Source: Baylisascaris procyonis | Lineage: Eukaryota > Nematoda > Chromadorea > Rhabditida > Ascarididae | Reading direction: 5' to 3' | Assembly: GCA_037389465.1 (NCBI GenBank) | Contig: JAZARR010000172.1 | Coordinates: 5,371,501 to 5,435,500, forward strand | DNA: 64,000 nt | Shown: positions 57,845 to 64,000 of the stretch, piece by piece | Layout of the letters: every line of letters starts with the position of its first letter | Numbering within the stretch: position 1 is the first letter of the stretch | The notes under the pieces: generated by a model | The model's input: only the letters and a program-made list of their open reading frames with translations | Told to the model about the DNA's origin: nothing | Databases searched by the model: none | Made by a program: the position numbers and the translations under genes

Positions 57845-59682
57845 AGGTGGTTGATCAATGCAGAGATAGATGGAAAAAACTTCTTATACCAATTTCTTTA
57901 ACATGTTTCTTGACTTGTTTTGATTTGGAAAAAAATGCCACCAATGTCAACTTTTTTAAATTTTTTTTAAAAATATATGCTGTCTTTGATCAGTAAAATC
58001 CAAATGGATAAGAAAGATGTTTCTAGAAATAAGAGGGAGAAAGTTGTCATAGCTAAAGGGATTTGAGATGATCAAAACTTTTGAACGTTAGTGTTGTATA
58101 GCATCGATGCTTTGTTTCGTTTCACTAACATAAACTTGAACAATACTTCTACTCCACCAAGATGCTTGTTTCATTTTGACCAACGTTTATATTGTGACAG
58201 ATGCTCTATTTAATTGGAAATTAATAGAAATTATATGAAAACGAGTTATTCAATGATAATAGGTACATGTTTCCACATCTTTCAAAAAAGCATAGCACTC
58301 GAACAGTTGCATTCGAGGACATTTTCATCTAAAATTGCTCATGAAGGGAAAATTTACTTTCACCAACTCTAAAGAAATTTCAATAATTTTACGAATAATA
58401 TGAATAGTATATTGCTTTTGGTTACGGTATTTTATTTTCCAACTTTTTGATTTCATAAATCGAACTGGAAGTTTCATATAAAGATATGTATTTGGTTTTA
58501 TCCATTGAAAAATGATGTGAAATATAGCAGCACATTATCGTATCTCTATCTCATATTTGCATTTAGCCAACCGTATTCATAATAATAGCCTTTTAACGTA
58601 ATAACTGACAGGTTAATTGATTCGTCAATGTTGAAATACCAATTTTCGAATATAATCTTGAGTGAAATTCGATCTAAATAGGCCACATTAGAGTAAAAAT
58701 AATCGTTCATCAATAAGTTGAGATGTCACTTTTTTTTTTTGTTGGCTTCTTGCCCACTAACATCAGATGCTTCTGTAATAGGACTAGTTCCTCTCATCTC
58801 TCCCTTTTAATGCTCGCTTAAAAACATCGCTGCCATCCGGCAATAATTATAAGCTCGTGAGCGTTGAAGTCATTCACTGTTTGCGATGAATTTTTCGAGT
58901 TCGGTCATTTGCCATTTCTTGGTAGTATGATTCCTTCCTTATTCAGTGTTTTATGTTCTTATCACTTTATCTGATAGCTGATAATTCTGATTTTAAATCC
59001 ACAACTTCATTGTCAGTTATCAGGCTCTAGTTTCATAAAAGCCAATGAGAGAAAAATTATCATTTTTCATCTATTTTTATTTGACTAAATCGTTTACAGT
59101 CATTTCACGGGCAAGATTCTTACTTGTAATCATTTTATGGACAATTTATTTAACTGATTATTATTTTGTGGTCAAGTTCCCGAGCATGCATAAACTTCCA
59201 AATATCAGTGCAAGTTCCAGGTTCCTTGTGGGCAAATTCCATCATCTACCTGCTTCATATGATTATCATAGGCAAATTCCACATCATTGGGCAAATTCCA
59301 TCATCATTTCTATTTTCGTTGACTGTATCATAATTCGCCCAACGGCAGTATAGAGAAAGATCAAATATTTCTAGTGGCAAATATATGCAGAATTCATTTC
59401 TATAAGAGAAAAAAAAAAAGTGAAAGGCAGCTCTTATTGTGATGCATTCACGTTAAATTCACTGAATTCATTATAGCATTATTGTTTTGTTAACATTTTA
59501 TGAAGTGAATATTATCACATGGACGATTTTAACTACAATTAATTTATAATTTTAAAGTTTTGACGAAGTTTCGTGCTAAATCGACATAGGAATGGAACGG
59601 CTCCAGAAATTTTGTACATTTTTGATGCTTTTTTTAATCTTTTTTGCGTAGCGTGCTTATATTATTTCCTTTTCTGCTCCAG
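57845..59682. other. AT-rich spacer with a small degenerate repeat
   Basis: A 102-codon frame at 59045-59353 is hydrophobic and overlaps the repeat at 59225-59310; it is not called. Confidence 0.45.
59225..59310. repeat. Degenerate ggcaaattccatcat repeat
   Basis: gggcaaattccatcat occurs twice exactly and once as aggcaaattccacatcat, with weaker caagttcc relatives upstream to 59174. Spacing is irregular. Confidence 0.6.
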
Positions 59683-59807
59683 GACTGTCAATACGTCATC
59701 TGGAGTCGTTCCGAAGTAATGAGTCCGGAGCTAAGAACGAGATAGGTAGCAGTCAAATGAGTGCGCATGGAATTTTGAAATGGCGTTCGTTTTGCGCGTT
59801 GTGTTGA
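59683..59807 (+). CDS. Candidate exon, 40 codons
   Basis: Strong acceptor (ccttttctgctccag), then a hydrophilic frame LSIRHLESFRSNESGAKNEI followed by GSSQMSAHGILKWRS, stopping at TGA 59805-59807. GC content is higher than in the surroundings. A GTAGCA within could end an internal exon. Unrecognised. Confidence 0.3.
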
Positions 59808-61246
59808 AGGCGCATCTGCTCGTTGCGAAATTTTGAACCACGAGTGCAAGCCGTTGCAATTGGTTGAATATGACTTATTTTCAAATTAAAACTGGAATTT
59901 TATAGAGGATTATTTTTTTAAAATTGGTTTGAGAGCGCTTTCTTGAAGAAAAGGCAGAACGCTTAGCAATTGCAACAGCTGCTTCTATTCAGTGATAACA
60001 TTTGAGGTCTAACGTGTATATTAAAACCAATATAAGATTCTGTTGTGCTTGTGAATGTTCGCATTTTTTTACGGGCTATGGAATATACGGTAGCGCTAAG
60101 CATACTAGTATACTGCATTATTAAGTGTTCTTGTATACTGTGACTCAAAGTATGCCAGTATACGATAGCGTTAAGTGTGCTATGCTTTTGATGTTCATAA
60201 ATTCGAAATTCTGTTGAGTAGTATTTACTGAAGCGAGAGAGATATCGTTTACTAAAGTAAATTACCGTACCTAAATGCTAATGTATATGCATACATAGGA
60301 TATAATAGTAATTATTCTTCTAAAGCCTTCTATATTCCACAAAAATAAATGTGTACATAAAATAAGCGCAAATTCAATATTTAGTTTGAAAGTGGATGAG
60401 TTTATATAAGAAGGACTGCTAAGTGAAGAGCGGATAAGAGTAGCAGAAAAGTTTATTTGTTTAATATAAAGAAATTAAAAAGAAAATTGATTAATTTAAT
60501 CGGTTTAAGCAATTCTTGAAAAACGAATCCATAACGGGGAATTTCGAAAAATCCTGGCCAAAGAATCAAGAATAATCCACACTTGCTACCGTCGATGAGG
60601 CAAACCATGGAAGAGTCATATTCTGTTTTTTTCTTGAATTCCGGATGCTATCAAAACAACAAGCTATTTCCAAGGTTTTTCTCATCATAACTCGCATTCG
60701 CTATTATTAACAATTGACACTCTCGCATGTTTATTCACTTTTATAAAATTTCACGAAGCGCACCATATCTATCCATGTGTAGTATGCATCTTTATCTCCA
60801 TATCATCCGTTAGATTGAAATCGGTAGTCATTAGAGCTAGAGCAATAAATTTATTGTGCATTTATCTATTACACATTAGAATGTCTTCCATGCCAAATTT
60901 CAAATTGGCCTATCATCTTTGATTTGACTAAAATTATCTTCAAAAAGGAATTGTAAACTTTCGCAATAAAATATTTCTAAAATCTTATGGGTTTTATAAA
61001 TGTTTTATTATATTTTAGAACATATCGGATTGTATCTTTTTGCGGCCATCGGATCATAAAAAAGTTGATTTAGAGAATTTGTTTAAGCGTCAAATAAATT
61101 GAAATATGAACGTATTGTTGTATATTTTCTTTCATTATCTGTTGGTAATTTATGAGATTAGTTTGTCTAATTGCAAAGGCAAATGTCATGACCATCTTCC
61201 GGGGATTTTCTACACCTTTATCGTTCATCATTTATTTTTGAAATAG
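59808..61246. other. AT-rich spacer, no accepted gene
   Basis: A short hydrophilic plus frame near 60490-60570 and a 61-codon minus frame at 59963-60148 were seen but lack support. Confidence 0.45.
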
Positions 61247-61248
61247 TG

Positions 61249-61392
61249 ATGCAAAGCGTAGAGAGAAGTAAATTCATTAGAAATGGGCATTTTTTCGACG
61301 TTGAATTTCTTGTTGAAAGTTTCCACCGATATAACAAAATTTTTTCCGTTTTTTTTTTGAAGAAAAAATTTTTTTCCAAGACACTAATCGCT
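61249..61392 (+). CDS. Candidate exon with GTAAGT donor
   Basis: ATG at 61249 (just after a tagtg site) opens MQSVERSKFIRNGHFFDVEF and LVESFHRYNK, then a Phe/Lys-rich stretch from T- and A-runs, and reaches a canonical GTAAGT donor at 61393 in phase 0. The homopolymer part is suspicious; the first 35 codons look better than the rest. Confidence 0.3.
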
Positions 61393-61547
61393 GTAAGTAT
61401 ACATTTTGGTGGATGTTTTCGTTTTGTTTGTTTGCTTTGTAAAGCTTCATCAAGTATTCAGCAGAAGTGTTTAGTTACGAGTTGATGAGGGTTTTGCTTC
61501 GCCAATCGGAAATATTATCACGCATAAAGTGTGTGCACACTAATTAA

Positions 61548-61727
61548 TCACTCTAACGCACGCCATTCTATTTGTTGTTGTGACTGTTCGATGCTATAAT
61601 TCGTTGTCCTCGAGTGATCCCTATTCGAATAGGAAGTGAAGAGTGAGTGAGTAATCATTCCCTTCGCACAAATCCCTATATTCGCACTAAAAATCACTAT
61701 TATTTCTCCGTATCGCCGCAAACGAGC
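61548..61727 (-). CDS. Candidate minus-strand exon, 59 codons
   Basis: After gctaaggattag on the minus strand the frame reads ARLRRYGEIIVIFSANIGIC, then HSLFTSYSNRDHSRTTNYSI and a Gln-rich end (EQSQQQIEWRALE) before TGA. GC-richer than the flanks. It has no ATG near its start, so it would be an internal or last exon. Unrecognised. Confidence 0.32.
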   Translation of the reverse strand, partial: ARLRRYGEIIVIFSANIGICAKGMITHSLFTSYSNRDHSRTTNYSIEQSQQQIEWRALE

Positions 61728-61871
61728 CTAATCCTTAGCAGAAACGCCGACTCGTTTTGATCGCATTTATTTGTACGCAAGAGAGGAGGGGGATCTTATC
61801 GTTGCGAAGATTCTATGTTCATAGCAAATGGTTTGCATTATAGAGAAGAGTATTGCAATTGATTCTTGTTC

Positions 61872-61873
<2 letters not shown>

Positions 61874-61943
<70 letters not shown>
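61874..61943. repeat. (TA)n microsatellite
   Basis: About 33 uninterrupted TA units. The open YIYIY frame through it is an artefact. Confidence 0.95.
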
Positions 61944-61946
<3 letters not shown>

Positions 61947-62760
61947 TAGATTATTGGAATTTTATATTTATTGCCTTAGGCAATGGATTTTTAAAGTGAT
62001 TTTATATTAGTCGTCTATTATATTGTGAATATTTGTTGAAAAACTGCTTTGCAGTGATCTTCCTAAAATTTGAGTACCTAAAAATTCAAAATTTTTTGTT
62101 CTGCTTGATGTAAACTATACTGTTGCAAATTTTTGCCGCAATTAATTGTTGATTCTGCTAGAAAAAAATGAGTAAAGATTAAGCGGGAAAAACTGTGTTG
62201 CAAATAAAATTGCTGATTTCTGTAATATTGTGTAAATGAGAAAAAAATAGCAAAGAACCATATAGTAGTAGAATTTCAATTTACTTCAGCGATGATTTTT
62301 AAAGTAAACTTTTAAAGAAGAAACGTAAAGAATTACTAGATACAAAATAATAAAATATTAACCGAATATTTCGCTTTTCTCGCAAGCTTCGGGCAGGAAA
62401 ATCTCGAAAAATAGCAACCTTGAATTAATTTATAGTATTATAGGATATTAAAGGGTAGTGTTTTATGGCGACTTAATCACTTAGTTTCAATGACTGAATT
62501 CTGTTAGCTGCAGCTGTCACTAAGGGGTGAAGCAAAATGATGATTTTATTATAAATTTGTGCATATTCATTAATTCTAGATATCAATTATTTGCCTACCA
62601 AAATATTTCATAAAAATTTCACCCCTTTTCTACCATATAATTTTTGAGGTGAATATCATTTCCTGCGGGTAAAATTGAGCGGGCGATCCGCTTATTATGA
62701 GATATTAATGTATACAACGGTCCTCACCAAACAATTCGCTCGTTTTGATTTCATTTGTAG

Positions 62761-62968
62761 ACTTAACGCTAAGATGGGCGTGTCGATTTGTGGCGCAACG
62801 CCAGCTAGGACACGCGTTGCGGTCACTTATAGCATCGTGATGCTTGCAGCTAAAGTAGGCCATTGTGTAGCTGCCAAATTCGATGAAATCTATTCACTGA
62901 CTTGCTCGATGATTCAAATTCTTTTGCAATTTTTTTTACAACAAAATTTTTTTTTTGTTAATTTCTAG
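62761..62968 (+). CDS. Candidate exon, GC-rich start
   Basis: tttgatttcatttgtag precedes LNAKMGVSICGATPARTRVA, then VTYSIVMLAAKVGHCVAAKF and DEIYSL before the frame becomes Gln/Phe-rich in a T-run. Base composition of the first 130 bp differs sharply from the flanks. Only that part is credible; the true 3' border is unknown. Confidence 0.3.
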
Positions 62969-64000
62969 GTTTGGGTCATCCTTTTATTGAGAATTTTTTT
63001 TTCTGTATAATATTTTGCTACCAGCTTGGGGGGGGGGGAGGGAAGGGTTTGAGTATTTTTATTCGTCTGCATTTTTTGCTCTTCCTCAGAGACTGTCTAA
63101 TAGTTCTATCATATTCTTACTCATACAGAATCTCTTTTATTGCTTTTAGAATTTTCAATGGCATATTTTTATTGATGAAATGTTTCATTGTTTCCATTTC
63201 TTGCACCACTTTTTTTGCACCCATGAATGATTTTATTTTTATCATCTCTTAGAAAAATGAAACTCATTCATTTTTTCTCTCGAATTGTATTCATTGAATT
63301 TCATAAAATAGTAAGACATGAATTTTTTTCTGTTCGAAGTTAATTTACATAGTGAAAAAAAAGGAAATTATGCTCGAAATTTAATTACTTGAGACTTATG
63401 CGGCTGAATTAAATTATAACCATTTATTTTGAGAAATTTTCATAAGTTAGCGAATAAATTTTCTCATTAAATGAGGTACTAAAAAAATGAGACAAAGAAC
63501 ACAAATATTTCGAATTTCTCATAGCTATTGGCTGATTGCGAGTAACAGTCGATGTGGTAATATCCGTCGTATATTGAATTTTTTTTTCTTCGTTTTCTTA
63601 CAATAAATATCAATTTCAAAAAATTCCCATTTCGAATATCTTTAATTAATGCATCTATGAATTTATTTTCAAAGATTTTAATGAAATTAATAGTGCTTTT
63701 ATTATCGATTATGGAACTATTAAATTTTTTTCCCCCCAAAAAAATTGTTTTTTGTTTTTTTGTTGAAAATTTGCAAATCATTTATAATATGAGAATTTTG
63801 GTTTGTTGAAAGGTGTGTACATATTTAATGTGTGGTAAATTTGCTATGTCTTTTGGGCTATAGTTCACCTCATTCTTCTGCCTCTCCTTTTCCCCACTCC
63901 CATCTCCTCTCTCGTTCCGTATTTCAACGTTCATCGTAACTAGCAACTGTGCTACTTGGAACAAACAATGCTCTATCTGGGGGATAAAAATAAATGCACT
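62969..64000. other. AT-rich end of window
   Basis: Contains a G-run at about 63027 and T/A homopolymers. Frames at 62971-63252 and 63479-63964 are low-complexity; none called. Confidence 0.45.

Larger units (their letters stand above)
50579..64000. other. Single-copy right flank of the array
   Basis: No stretch here matches the 22 kb unit. It starts with the 3' half of the LINE interrupted in units 1 and 2. The rest is AT-rich with many homopolymer runs, a few exon-like frames on both strands, a 20 bp minisatellite, a hairpin and a long TA microsatellite. Confidence 0.85.

Noticed and set aside
59045..59353. 102-codon plus frame
   Set aside because: Overlaps a degenerate ggcaaattcc repeat and has the Phe/Ile bias of AT-rich non-coding DNA.
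1..64000. tRNA, rRNA, spliced-leader RNA, CRISPR array, telomeric repeat
   Set aside because: None of the expected conserved boxes, direct-repeat spacing or telomere motifs was seen by eye on either strand. A covariance-model scan would be decisive.

Overview
This is AT-rich, intron-bearing animal DNA with no prokaryotic gene density, no rRNA, tRNA or CRISPR, and no long open reading frame. Coding signal appears only as short exon-like frames with GT..AG borders, some short enough to imply introns of roughly 30-75 nt. Remnants of jockey/CR1-type LINE reverse transcriptases occur. An invertebrate, possibly a helminth, fits, but no gene was recognised well enough to fix the clade.

The dominant structure is a head-to-tail tandem array with a repeat of about 22 kb that fills positions 1-50578. 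Position 1 corresponds to 21965 and 43970, and the three series are almost identical over most of their length. Each period has a 6.2-6.6 kb segment X (1-6621, 21965-28170, 43970-50578) and a 15.3-15.8 kb segment Y (6622-21964, 28171-43969). The third X runs into non-repeated DNA (50579-64000), and there a LINE that is cut short in the other two X copies continues to its 3' end. The simplest reading is that the original locus was Y-X-flank, that Y-X was amplified, and that the amplification junction lies inside the LINE at 6621/6622 and 28170/28171. The true units are therefore 6622-28170 and 28171-50578, with a partial unit at 1-6621; more copies may lie to the left.

Segment X holds a 160 bp inverted-repeat element, a CA/TG-rich tract, a G-rich tract, a GC-rich island with minus-strand frames, a near-perfect 28 bp palindrome and the LINE fragment. 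Segment Y begins with a plus-strand candidate gene that seems cut at its 5' end by the junction (intact frame at 28513-29648, frameshifted copy at 6964-8104). It then has scattered candidate exons on both strands: a plus-strand series near 11.8-13.9 kb ending with a poly(A) signal, a minus-strand series near 14.8-17.4 kb, and single exons near 18-19.7 kb. It ends with a second, minus-strand LINE remnant.

The array copies act as an internal comparison. Some frames differ between copies mainly by synonymous changes (12530-12777, 19532-19705), whereas others differ only by replacements (8343-8624, 18624-18782) and look decayed. Copy 2 of X has a 0.7 kb patch riddled with deletions, copy 3 a small patch of dense substitutions, and copy 2 of Y an extra 506 bp. 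The right flank is AT-rich, with a few exon-like frames, a 20 bp minisatellite, a hairpin and a long TA repeat. All gene calls are read by eye without homology search, so most are low confidence.
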